The notes beneath the pieces are model-generated. The model was given only the letters and a program-made list of their open reading frames with translations, made no database searches and was not told the origin of the DNA. A stretch of DNA of 64,000 nucleotides, taken from positions 1-64,000 of the forward strand of contig PASF01000005.1 in assembly GCA_002711845.1 (NCBI GenBank), in the 5' to 3' direction. The position numbers and the translations under genes are program-made. The stretch is from Gammaproteobacteria bacterium. GTDB lineage: Bacteria > Pseudomonadota > Gammaproteobacteria > Pseudomonadales > Pseudohongiellaceae. Below, piece by piece: positions 8,713 to 16,669 of this stretch; within the stretch, counting starts at the first letter, position 1, and each line of letters starts with the position of its first letter.

Positions 8713-9834
8713 TCACGAGGTGGGCTTTGCGTCAGTCGTCACAATGTAGTGGCGTACATCATCAGCAAGGCGCATGCGCGTTTTTGCCCGCTCGAAATCC
8801 TGTTCCGACGCCAGACCGGCATCAACAACCAGGCGCCATTCGCTGATAAAATTGGCGTTGATCAGTACCTCCCCCAGCGCACTGTATGACGACTGCCGCT
8901 CGGCCCGGGCCAGATCGCGAATCGCAGTGACGACCACCTCCGGCATCTGCCAGTGCGAGACCACCAGCACACTGAGTTGCATGGACTTCTGGTGAAGCAG
9001 GTGTTTGACCACTGATGAGCCCAGCTTCTCATCCGGGTTGGAACGCCTGATCGCATCAACCATCAATTTGAAAATCATTATCTTGCCGATGTCGTGGACC
9101 AATCCAATCAGAAACGCGGTATCGCCATCCAGACCTCGCAGCCCGGCCAGATCACGACACAATTGTGCCGTGTCTTCACTGTGTATCCAGATCTTTTCAC
9201 CGAACGCCTTGAAATAGACATGACTGATAGTCGACACATTTTTGACAAACGACAGCAACACATGCTGCTTGACGCCCTGACTGCCCAACAAGGTGAAGGC
9301 CCGCTTGATGTCAGTAATGTCCTCGCCGCCGGGATTGTATTGCGCGCTGTTGGCAACCGATATCAGCTGCGCAGCGATGGTCGGATCTTTTTCCACCACG
9401 GCACAGAAGGCTTTCAGATCGAAGTCATCGGAATCGAGCAAGGCCATCAGCTTACTGACAGAGTGCGGCAGTTTCGGCAGACGCGCCAGCAGAGAATCCG
9501 GCTTGTCCAGCAGCGCGTTGATATCAAGCAGAACCTTGCGCTCCAGCGACGATATACCGTCAGCTTTTTGCCCGGCCAGCAGGTAATCGTAAAACAACTG
9601 ATCAGCGTCGCGGATCGTCATCTCGTTGAATTTGATTTCTTCACTGAGCGCCGCATGGGCAGCCTCGTCATGGTCGACGATCTGTTCCCGCTCACGAGAG
9701 ACGGGCGCACGAGAGACGGGCACATGAGAGACGGGCACATGAGAGGCGGGTTCAAGAGAGGCAGGTGCAAGAGAGGGTGACGCAGGTTGCTCGCCTGTTC
9801 TGCCAAAGAGCCTGTCCAGCAATTTTCTCAACAC
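8713..9834 (-). CDS. HDOD domain protein
   Basis: A 373-residue signalling protein. The HDOD core starts near residue 120 (LARLPKLPHSVSKLMALLDS) and continues through DPTIAAQLISVANSAQYNP and FTLLGSQGVKQHVLLSFV. It keeps an intact HD dyad (LVHDIGKIMIF), which many HDOD proteins lose. The N-terminal linker holds a Pro/Ser/Val-rich five-residue repeat. The start is taken as GTG at 9834 with AGGAG five bases upstream (product begins with the amphipathic KLLDRLFGR). The much longer open frame to 10242 is antisense to the YhhN gene. HDOD proteins generally act in c-di-GMP, stress or chemotaxis signalling; the partner here is unknown. Confidence 0.8.
   Translation of the reverse strand: MLRKLLDRLFGRTGEQPASPSLAPASLEPASHVPVSHVPVSRAPVSREREQIVDHDEAAHAALSEEIKFNEMTIRDADQLFYDYLLAGQKADGISSLERKVLLDINALLDKPDSLLARLPKLPHSVSKLMALLDSDDFDLKAFCAVVEKDPTIAAQLISVANSAQYNPGGEDITDIKRAFTLLGSQGVKQHVLLSFVKNVSTISHVYFKAFGEKIWIHSEDTAQLCRDLAGLRGLDGDTAFLIGLVHDIGKIMIFKLMVDAIRRSNPDEKLGSSVVKHLLHQKSMQLSVLVVSHWQMPEVVVTAIRDLARAERQSSYSALGEVLINANFISEWRLVVDAGLASEQDFERAKTRMRLADDVRHYIVTTDAKPTS
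9696..9770 (+). repeat. 15-bp in-frame tandem repeat in the HDOD gene
   Basis: Five consecutive 15-base units, GAGAGACGGGCACAT and variants, at 9696, 9711, 9726, 9741 and 9756. Units 2 and 3 are identical. On the coding strand they give a Pro-Val-Ser-(His/Arg)-(Val/Ala) pentapeptide in the linker before the HDOD core. Copy number can change without a frameshift. Confidence 0.9.
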
Positions 9835-9934
9835 ATAGGCTCCTGGTGAACCGGATTTAACAATCAGTTTGTCATCGTACCGTGAATTATGCGAACTTAC
9901 CGGTGAATTATAACAGAGCGCTACAGGACACATC

Positions 9935-10639
9935 ATGATTGACATCAACGCAGTGCGAACGAAATCACCACTGTCTGTCACACCCCTCCTGTGGCTGCTT
10001 GCCTTCGCGGGCTCCAGTCTGCTGTATATTGCCCTGCCCGACCTCATCCCGTCATCATGGCGCTGGTTCTTCAAGATCATCCCCATTGCCATGCTGCTGC
10101 AACTGGCGCTGACCCGCACCCGTGACAAGACCCGCACGCTTCTGAGCCTGGGCCTGATACTGTCGGCTATTGGTGATGTTCTGCTGGCACAACAGGGCAT
10201 GTTCGTACAGGGGCTGGCGGCGTTTCTGCTGGCACAGATCACCTACACGATTCTGTTCCTGACGCAGTTCCAGTGGCAACCCCGGCGGCTGCCCTGGGTG
10301 CTGTTGATCATCGTCTACGCACTGGTCTGTACGCTACTGATTGTGCCGGCGGCTGGTGACATGACGGCCCCGGTTACTGCCTACATGATTGCCATCAGCC
10401 TGATGGCGATTGCTGCCGGACTTCGCCACGATGCGCAGTTCATGTGGGTGGCCATGGGCGCGCTGATATTCATGATCAGTGACACACTGATTGCAGTGAA
10501 CCAGTTCGTGGCCCCGTTCGCGTATTCGGGCGTGGCGGTGATGACCACGTATTACCTGGCACAATGGCTGATTTGTGTGGGTGTCGTCGGCTCGCAACAA
10601 CAAGCCCGACTAGAAGCGGAACGTGTAGTTGACCTTTAA
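9935..10639 (+). CDS. YhhN/TMEM86 family membrane protein (lysoplasmalogenase-like)
   Basis: A 234-residue integral membrane protein with about eight hydrophobic helices. The YhhN signature is seen in SLGLILSAIGDVLLAQ (conserved Gly-Asp) and the later MGALIFMISDTLIAVNQF (Ser-Asp). Eukaryotic relatives (TMEM86B) hydrolyse the vinyl-ether bond of lysoplasmalogen; the bacterial activity is less clear, so the substrate is inferred. It is divergent from the HDOD gene, and its last 30 bases overlap tail-to-tail with the DUF5916 gene. Confidence 0.8.
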   Translation: MIDINAVRTKSPLSVTPLLWLLAFAGSSLLYIALPDLIPSSWRWFFKIIPIAMLLQLALTRTRDKTRTLLSLGLILSAIGDVLLAQQGMFVQGLAAFLLAQITYTILFLTQFQWQPRRLPWVLLIIVYALVCTLLIVPAAGDMTAPVTAYMIAISLMAIAAGLRHDAQFMWVAMGALIFMISDTLIAVNQFVAPFAYSGVAVMTTYYLAQWLICVGVVGSQQQARLEAERVVDL

Positions 10640-12952
10640 TGCCCCACCCCTGGACAGGGTCGAAAAACGGCTGTCGCGCAGCGGCCCATCGTCGTAGAGC
10701 CAGTTGTTACTCCAGACCAGGAAGACATCATTACCCGGCTGTATGATCCAGCGCAGACGGGCGTAAACACCGACCACATGGGACAGGTCATCGTACTGCA
10801 CATTGCCGGTGATCGCCGTCCACGGGCTCAGGTTCCAGGCCCAGGTCAGGCGCAGCAGGTTGGTGTCAAAATCGCCCTGCGGCAGGGTAACCTCGTTGCG
10901 CTGATAATTGGCCGACAGGGATACGCCAATGCGTGGCCGGACGGTGCCGGACACTTCAATACTGTCACGGTACCCGCCCCAGAACCCGGCATGGGCAACT
11001 TCCAGCGCGCCGGACAGCATACGACGGCCGGCCGTGTTGATGCTGGCAGACCATTTATCGGAATGGTAGTCGCCGGGTAGAATCCTGATGGCATCTTCAC
11101 CGCTGCCGTAGATGGTAAAAATGCGGTCAAGCCTCTCAAAGTTGCGCCCGACTTCGAGGGCCATGCGATCCCCGCTCTCAAAGTTCAATTGCAGCGGGGT
11201 GATATTGATATTGCGTGTCAGCAGGCGATTGTCCAGATCCGTCAGGTGTTCGTAATAAATCTCGTGCTCAGTCTGACGGACCAGTTCCCAGCCCTGGGGC
11301 CGGGGCGCAATGGTCAGCGTCGGCTGATGACGTCGGAAGCCGCGACGGTCAGCAAAACCCACTGCCGGATCCCAATTCTCACCAAATTCCCGGTGTGATG
11401 AATGAAAGCTAACCAGGTCGTTTGGAAACGCCATGCGGACACCGCGCGAACGCCGGCTGGATGATGTCAGGTCACCGCCATCGACCGGGTCGGTATGGTA
11501 GGCCAGAAAACCTTCGAACTGGGCATTGTACTGCCCAAGAAACTGCGAGGTGTAAAAATCAAAGTCGGCGCCCACGGTGTGGCGATCTTCCAGCAATTCA
11601 TCACCGGTGATCCCGTCCGAGGCACGTCGGGTATAGATCATGCCCACATGTGATTGTTGAAACAGACGGCGTTTCACCCGGCCTACGGTGAAATCCTCAG
11701 CGGCCCAGGGTCGCGCCGAGCCATCACGGTTCTCCAGCGTGATATCGTCGGTACGGACCTGGTACAGGCCCACTTCGTAGTCGCCAACCTGGCCGCCCAG
11801 GCGGGCGCCGAAGCTGATCGGCACTTCCTGCCCTTCAACAAGGCCAATCCGGCGACTGAAAAAGGGATCAGCCCAGTTGAATGAGAACACCCCGGAGCCC
11901 TCAAGAAAGAACTCGCGCTGCTCAGGAAAGCGCAGCGGGAAACGGGTGAGGTTGACCTGGCGGTTATCGACTTCCACTTCGGCAAAATCAGTGTTCAGCG
12001 TCAACGCACCGCGCAGCGACGGGGTCAGTGAATAGGTGATATCGATGCCCACCTTGGCTTCCTCGCCACTGTTGGCGCCGGCCGCGGGTCCGCTACTGCT
12101 GGATGCATTAACAAAGGGTTTGAGCTCAATGCCCCGGCCCTGGCTCAGGCCGCTGAGGCCGAGCAGGCGCCCGGTATGAACGGGACGAAACAGGCCTTCG
12201 TTACGACGCCAGCCACTCCACAGAATCTCTTCGTTATAACGCCGTATGGTGCGCTGGAAATTGATACCCCAGGCATTCAGTGAAGGGTCGAAGTTCAGCG
12301 TCGAAAACGGGATGCGCACTTCCACCGACCAGCCGTCAGGCTGGATGGCAGTCCGGATGTTCCACAGGCCGTTCCAGCGTTTGTTGAATCCACCGCCCCC
12401 TTCGATCAGACCATCGCCCAGCAGACCCGCCGGGTTGGTTTCAAAGAAATAACCCGTCCGGTTGTCATCGAAGGTACTGATGATCCACATAAAACGGTCA
12501 TCGGTGCCCAGCCCGGCGTCACGTTGCAACTGGTAGGCCAGGATGCCCTCAGGATCGGAGTCGTACATCATCGCGCCGATGTACAGCGCCTGATCGTCAT
12601 AGAGAATCCGGATCTCGGTTGGCTCACTGGGCACGCCACCTTCGACCGGCTCCTGCTGGCGGAATTCGGTGATGGGCTGCGCCGTGGCCCAGACTTCCTC
12701 GTCCAGGAAGCCATCAAGCTCCACGTCCATGTCAGCCGGCATCCGGCCGGCCATGACCGTGGGCCGGGTATCGTCAGTGGCAGCGCCGGTCTGCGCCAGG
12801 CTGGCTGACGGCAACAGCGTCGCGGTCAGCCAGCAGGACACAAGACACAGGTGCACAGCGCTGCCTGACTTGCGCCCGCTCAGGTTGCCGGATCGATTTC
12901 CGCGCAGCGCCCGCCCGGTGGTGGCAGCCCACGCAATGATGGCGCTGGTCAT
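10610..12952 (-). CDS. CBM9-like/DUF5916 outer-membrane beta-barrel protein
   Basis: A 780-residue exported protein. A signal sequence (around residues 30-54, ending SASLAQ) precedes a family 9 carbohydrate-binding-like domain (about 60-230; ADMDVELDGFLDEEVWATAQ, IRILYDDQALYIG, WSVEVRIPFSTLNF). A long DUF5916 region follows with alternating beta strands and a C-terminal aromatic residue (VNYTFRF), typical of an outer-membrane barrel. Such proteins are often seen near secreted hydrolases and are assumed to bind or pass ligands; no enzyme activity is established. The start ATG overlaps the stop of the ligase gene by four bases, so the two are translationally coupled. The start is therefore well placed, although the n-region before the signal helix is unusually long. 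Confidence 0.8.
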   Translation of the reverse strand: MTSAIIAWAATTGRALRGNRSGNLSGRKSGSAVHLCLVSCWLTATLLPSASLAQTGAATDDTRPTVMAGRMPADMDVELDGFLDEEVWATAQPITEFRQQEPVEGGVPSEPTEIRILYDDQALYIGAMMYDSDPEGILAYQLQRDAGLGTDDRFMWIISTFDDNRTGYFFETNPAGLLGDGLIEGGGGFNKRWNGLWNIRTAIQPDGWSVEVRIPFSTLNFDPSLNAWGINFQRTIRRYNEEILWSGWRRNEGLFRPVHTGRLLGLSGLSQGRGIELKPFVNASSSSGPAAGANSGEEAKVGIDITYSLTPSLRGALTLNTDFAEVEVDNRQVNLTRFPLRFPEQREFFLEGSGVFSFNWADPFFSRRIGLVEGQEVPISFGARLGGQVGDYEVGLYQVRTDDITLENRDGSARPWAAEDFTVGRVKRRLFQQSHVGMIYTRRASDGITGDELLEDRHTVGADFDFYTSQFLGQYNAQFEGFLAYHTDPVDGGDLTSSSRRSRGVRMAFPNDLVSFHSSHREFGENWDPAVGFADRRGFRRHQPTLTIAPRPQGWELVRQTEHEIYYEHLTDLDNRLLTRNINITPLQLNFESGDRMALEVGRNFERLDRIFTIYGSGEDAIRILPGDYHSDKWSASINTAGRRMLSGALEVAHAGFWGGYRDSIEVSGTVRPRIGVSLSANYQRNEVTLPQGDFDTNLLRLTWAWNLSPWTAITGNVQYDDLSHVVGVYARLRWIIQPGNDVFLVWSNNWLYDDGPLRDSRFSTLSRGGALKVNYTFRF

Positions 12953-14607
12953 CTGCGTAATGCTTTTTTGTCCACCTTGCCCACGGGCGTCAGCGGAATC
13001 TGGGCGACAATATGGATATATTTTGGCACTTTGAACGGTGCCATCTTATCGCGACAGTAGGCCATTACCTTGTCATGCACCGCATCGTCGCCCAGTGCCT
13101 TGCCGGCATCGGAGAGCTGAATATAGAGGTTGACGACATCATTGCCGGGGCGTTCTTCATCAGGCGTGCCAATGATGGCGGACAGCTCGATCTCGTCTAT
13201 CTCTTTGAGCTTGTTTTCTATTTCAACCGAAAACACCTTGTAGCCGCCAACAATCAGCATGTCTTTGGCGCGATCGCAGATGGTGATATAGCCGTCTTTG
13301 TCTTTGCGCGCCACGTCACCCGTATAGAAACAGGTTTTGCCGTCAAAGCTGCGCAGCGCACGATTGGATTCATCCGGCAGCCCCAGATAACCGCGGAACA
13401 CCTGCGGTCCGTTAACGATCAGCTCACCGGGCTCGTCCGCTGGCATTTCCTTTTTGCCGGTTTCAGCATCCACAATACGGATATCGGTGCCCGGCAGGGG
13501 CAGACCGATGGTGCCGGGGCGGGCGCGCCCGGGCGGGTTCATGGTCAATGTCGGGCTGGTTTCAGTCAGGCCATAGGCTTCACAGAACTTGCCATGACCA
13601 ATGATCTCCTCGACCTTGCGGATCAGCTCAACCGGTGCCGGCGCCGCACCGGACACAGCCACTTTCAGACGCGAGAAATCCACCTTTCTGAACAGCGGCT
13701 CACTGAGCAGCATCTGATACAGGGTGGGCACATTGCCCAGCACCGTGGGCGGATGTTTGAGCATCGCCTGGCAATAGGATTTGACATCCCTGGGATTGGG
13801 CACCACCAGCATCAGTGCCCGCTTGCGCAGCCCCATAAACAGGGCACTGAGTCCGGCGATGTGGAACCAGGGCAGTACCGACGCGAAGGTTTCCTTGCCG
13901 ACATCGTAAGTCACCACGGTTTCGTTCTGTACGACATTGCTCATAATATTGCGCAGCGACAACTCGGCACCTTTGGGGTTACCCGTGGTGCCGCCGGTAT
14001 ACTGAATCATGAACACATCTTCCATGCGACACGGCTCAAACACGCGGGTGTTGTCAGCGAGGTTGATATCAGGCCAGAGCGACACACAGCGCACATGCGC
14101 CAAGGCAGGCAACGCAACCTTGGGCACCTTGCCGGTCACTGACGCCAGCCATTTTTTCCAGGCCGGCAGAAAATCAATGGGGCCCGTTGTCATGACCGCT
14201 CGCAGTGTTGGCAGTCGGCCGTCCACTTGCGCCGCTATCGGCGCAAACAGCTGATCCAGGGTAATCAGCAGCCGGATATGGGCATTCTCAACCTGATAAA
14301 CAATCTCATCGGGTTTAAGCAATGGCGACACACCTGATGCCGGACAGCCCAGTTTGGCTGCAGCCAGCAGACCGATCACATACTGCGGACTGTTGGGCAG
14401 ATGCAGTCCGACCACGTCACCGCGCTCCACCCCCAGCTCGCGCATGCGATTCGCCAGGCGATTGGCCAGGTCATCAACCTGCCCGATGGTCAGGGTAACG
14501 CCCAGGTAGTAGATACAGGGCGCGTCCGGGGCCTCAGCCACATGGCGTTCCACAATAGCCGGTATTGACTCGTCAGGGACAGGTGGCATGGGCTGCATAT
14601 CGGGCAT
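12949..14607 (-). CDS. acyl-CoA synthetase/ligase (AMP-forming, ANL superfamily)
   Basis: A 552-residue adenylating enzyme with all core motifs: the P-loop-like YTGGTTGNPKGAEL (about residue 210), EAYGLTETSP (A5), YTGDVARKDKDGYI (A7), ICDRAKDMLIVGGYKVFS (A8) and the catalytic lysine in TPVGKVDKKALRR at the extreme C-terminus. It resembles long- or medium-chain fatty acyl-CoA ligases; a CoA-ligase for aromatic acids cannot be excluded from the sequence alone. GTAATG at 14607 with GAGGAAAA upstream sets the start, 10 bases after the stop of the fumarylacetoacetase-like gene. It lies in the middle of a tight leftward operon. Confidence 0.85.
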   Translation of the reverse strand: MPDMQPMPPVPDESIPAIVERHVAEAPDAPCIYYLGVTLTIGQVDDLANRLANRMRELGVERGDVVGLHLPNSPQYVIGLLAAAKLGCPASGVSPLLKPDEIVYQVENAHIRLLITLDQLFAPIAAQVDGRLPTLRAVMTTGPIDFLPAWKKWLASVTGKVPKVALPALAHVRCVSLWPDINLADNTRVFEPCRMEDVFMIQYTGGTTGNPKGAELSLRNIMSNVVQNETVVTYDVGKETFASVLPWFHIAGLSALFMGLRKRALMLVVPNPRDVKSYCQAMLKHPPTVLGNVPTLYQMLLSEPLFRKVDFSRLKVAVSGAAPAPVELIRKVEEIIGHGKFCEAYGLTETSPTLTMNPPGRARPGTIGLPLPGTDIRIVDAETGKKEMPADEPGELIVNGPQVFRGYLGLPDESNRALRSFDGKTCFYTGDVARKDKDGYITICDRAKDMLIVGGYKVFSVEIENKLKEIDEIELSAIIGTPDEERPGNDVVNLYIQLSDAGKALGDDAVHDKVMAYCRDKMAPFKVPKYIHIVAQIPLTPVGKVDKKALRR

Positions 14608-14617
14608 TACTTTTTCC

Positions 14618-15787
14618 TCACTGATTACGGTAAGTGCTCGTCGGCGGCAACTGCGCCCCGGACAGATCGTCCGGCACACTCTGCTCGCGCACCACCCGAT
14701 GGGTCAGCGTGCCGATGCCTTCGATACTGGCGCTGATGGTCTCGCCGTCTATCAGATAACCCGAACCGGTCGCCCGTTCAACACGTCCGGAGCCGGTGCC
14801 GCCGGAGGTGCCGCTCTGCAGCACGTCGCCGGGGAAAATGGTGATCAGGGATGAGGCATACTCGATCAGCTCCGGGATGTTGTGGATCATGTCACCGGCA
14901 CGGGCTTCCTGCACGGTGACGCCATCCACAACCGTGATCTGGTGCAGACGCTCCATGGGGTCGCCATAGAATTCCTTGGGCACAATCCACGGACCATGCG
15001 GGGCAAAGGTGTCATGGCCCTTGCCGACAAACCAGTCCAGCCCCGAGCTGAAGCCCCCTGGCGGACGGCCGCCGCGATCGGAGATATCCATAGCCACCAT
15101 GTACCCAAAAACGTGGTCATAGGCGCGGGCCGCTGAGACGTATTTGCCAGAGCGACCAAACACGATGGCCATCTCCACTTCGTATTCAATCTCGTCGCGG
15201 CCATAAGGCATGATCACATTCTCACCGTCACCAATGACGGCGCCGCGGGTCGGTTTCAGAAACAGATAGGGGACACCACGGTTCTCCCGGCGCTCACGGG
15301 TGCGTTGCGCCAGCTGCTCTTCGGTACAACCTTCGCAGGCGTGGGTATAAAAGTTGACCGCCGCGTTCATGATCTTGCTGGGGTACTGGATCGGGGCGCG
15401 AATATCCACGTCCTCAACCGCATGAATATAGTCAGGACGGTTATTGCCGCTCAACAGGCCGGCTTCCACCAGCGCGTTGACGATCTCGTACACCCGGTAT
15501 TTCAGGCCATATTCGTAACCTTCAATCAGCCCCAGTACATCACCGGGCATATCGACGCCCACGTACTGCGGCATCATCTCCAGCGCCCTGTTGGCCTCGA
15601 CCAGATCCACAATCAGGGAATCGTCACGCATCACCAGGCCGGCAAACTGCTCGTTGCCGATGGCAAAGGTGCCCACCTTGAACGGCTCGGCCGGTTGAAT
15701 ATCGGGTTGGGCCAGCACACTGGCCGGCAGGGCAAGCAGCGCCAACATGGCCGCCATCGCCAGGGTAAACAGGGATCTTCTTTGCAT
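14618..15787 (-). CDS. fumarylacetoacetate hydrolase family protein with a signal peptide
   Basis: A 389-residue protein. The C-terminal two thirds carry the FAH fold: IQYPSKIMNAAVNFYTHA, FLKPTRGAVIG, then the acidic metal site DEIEYEVEMAIVFGRSG with the downstream Asp in VAMDISDRGG, and the oxyanion region FPGDVLQSGTSGGTG. Family members cleave C-C bonds or decarboxylate beta-diketo acids in the cytosol. Here residues 1-26 form a clear signal peptide (RRSLFTLAMAAMLALLALP, cleavage after VLA), which predicts periplasmic location and is unusual for the family. It is followed 10 bases later by the ligase gene; substrate unknown. Confidence 0.8.
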   Translation of the reverse strand: MQRRSLFTLAMAAMLALLALPASVLAQPDIQPAEPFKVGTFAIGNEQFAGLVMRDDSLIVDLVEANRALEMMPQYVGVDMPGDVLGLIEGYEYGLKYRVYEIVNALVEAGLLSGNNRPDYIHAVEDVDIRAPIQYPSKIMNAAVNFYTHACEGCTEEQLAQRTRERRENRGVPYLFLKPTRGAVIGDGENVIMPYGRDEIEYEVEMAIVFGRSGKYVSAARAYDHVFGYMVAMDISDRGGRPPGGFSSGLDWFVGKGHDTFAPHGPWIVPKEFYGDPMERLHQITVVDGVTVQEARAGDMIHNIPELIEYASSLITIFPGDVLQSGTSGGTGSGRVERATGSGYLIDGETISASIEGIGTLTHRVVREQSVPDDLSGAQLPPTSTYRNQ

Positions 15788-15851
15788 TGTCCTTACTCCC
15801 TAAAAGCACGTCATTGTTATTTTTAAATGGGGAGGTCAACGTTACCCCTAA

Positions 15852-16472
15852 TCAGGGATTCTGTCCAATGCCGCGCGGCCTCAGGAAGACCCACTCGGCA
15901 ATCACCAGATTCGGCACCCACGCCAGCCAGGCTATCGCTGGATAGGCCTGATCAAACGGCACACCCATCATCAGAAACAGCGGCAGCCAGATGCGCAGCG
16001 TCACGGCACCCAGCGTCAACGCGTAACTACGAATCATCCAGCGTTGGTGCAACACGATATCGCGCTGAAGGATATAACAAAAAGCCAGGCCGGTGGAGAC
16101 CAGCCAGAGCACAGCCAGCAGACCAAAACCAAAACGTGCCGCCAGCCCGCCGGACGCATAAAAAGCCAGATACAGACCGGCAATTCCACCAATCAGCACC
16201 CCACCTACGTAGATGCGGCCCGCCCAACGGTGCAATTGCGGATAACGGCTTCGCCAGCCCTTGTTAAACTGGCTGGCACCGGCCAGCAGCACAATACCGC
16301 CGCCCAGAAAGTGCAGCAGCGCTGCGCTGGGAGTGGTCAAAACCATGTCCCCAACAAAGGCGCCCCGCAAGGCCGGCACCAGCCCCTGGACCAGCGCATA
16401 GGCACTTACGCCAATGGCGGCAAACAACATCAGATACCAGAAAGCACTTTTTACTCTGGTGTTTATTATCAT
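15852..16472 (-). CDS. DUF2306 family membrane protein
   Basis: A 206-residue protein with six to seven hydrophobic segments and the two DUF2306 landmarks, LHRWAGRIYVGGVL and LHQRWMIRSYALTLGAVTLRI. The conserved His/Arg residues at the membrane boundary suggest a haem or quinone site, which is inference. The ATG at 16472 is preceded by GGGAGAG, better than the upstream ATG at 16496. It is the first gene of the leftward operon that continues into the fumarylacetoacetase-like gene, and it is divergent from the TonB receptor across a region with a perfect palindrome. Confidence 0.75.
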   Translation of the reverse strand: MIINTRVKSAFWYLMLFAAIGVSAYALVQGLVPALRGAFVGDMVLTTPSAALLHFLGGGIVLLAGASQFNKGWRSRYPQLHRWAGRIYVGGVLIGGIAGLYLAFYASGGLAARFGFGLLAVLWLVSTGLAFCYILQRDIVLHQRWMIRSYALTLGAVTLRIWLPLFLMMGVPFDQAYPAIAWLAWVPNLVIAEWVFLRPRGIGQNP

Positions 16473-16576
16473 GAGGCTCTCCCGTTGAAGATGCACCTGA
16501 TTGTAGTCCTCGCGGACTATTTGCGGAAGATAAAACCGGCTGCACCCACTTTACACAACCACGCCATTTTATCGCT

Positions 16577-16595
16577 AATACGAAGGATTCGTATT
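16577..16595. promoter_or_regulatory. perfect 19-bp palindrome, candidate operator
   Basis: AATACGAA-GGA-TTCGTATT, two perfect 8-base arms with a 3-base spacer. Its right end runs into the proposed -35 box of the TonB receptor gene. The size equals that of a Fur box, but the sequence does not match the Fur consensus well. A repressor bound here would block the receptor promoter. Confidence 0.6.
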
Positions 16596-16622
16596 TGCAA
16601 TATCGTTTAAACCCGTTATACT
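16595..16622 (+). promoter_or_regulatory. predicted sigma-70 promoter of the TonB receptor operon
   Basis: -35 TTGCAA (16595-16600), 16-base spacer, -10 TATACT (16617-16622), about 48 bases before the start codon of the receptor gene. The -35 box abuts the palindrome. Confidence 0.6.
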
Positions 16623-16669
16623 ACCCGCCTTCTCCGGATACCCATACTCTCAGGCAGGATTTCAATTCA

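Noticed and set aside
9835-10242. N-terminal extension of the HDOD frame to 10242
   Set aside because: This part lies opposite the YhhN gene and has no conserved sequence; GTG 9834 has a clear AGGAG.
13012-14142. 376-residue open frame opposite the ligase gene
   Set aside because: Antisense shadow with no motif; the ligase on the other strand has every family motif.
16577-16595. Standard Fur box
   Set aside because: The 19-base size fits but the bases do not follow the GATAAT-based consensus.
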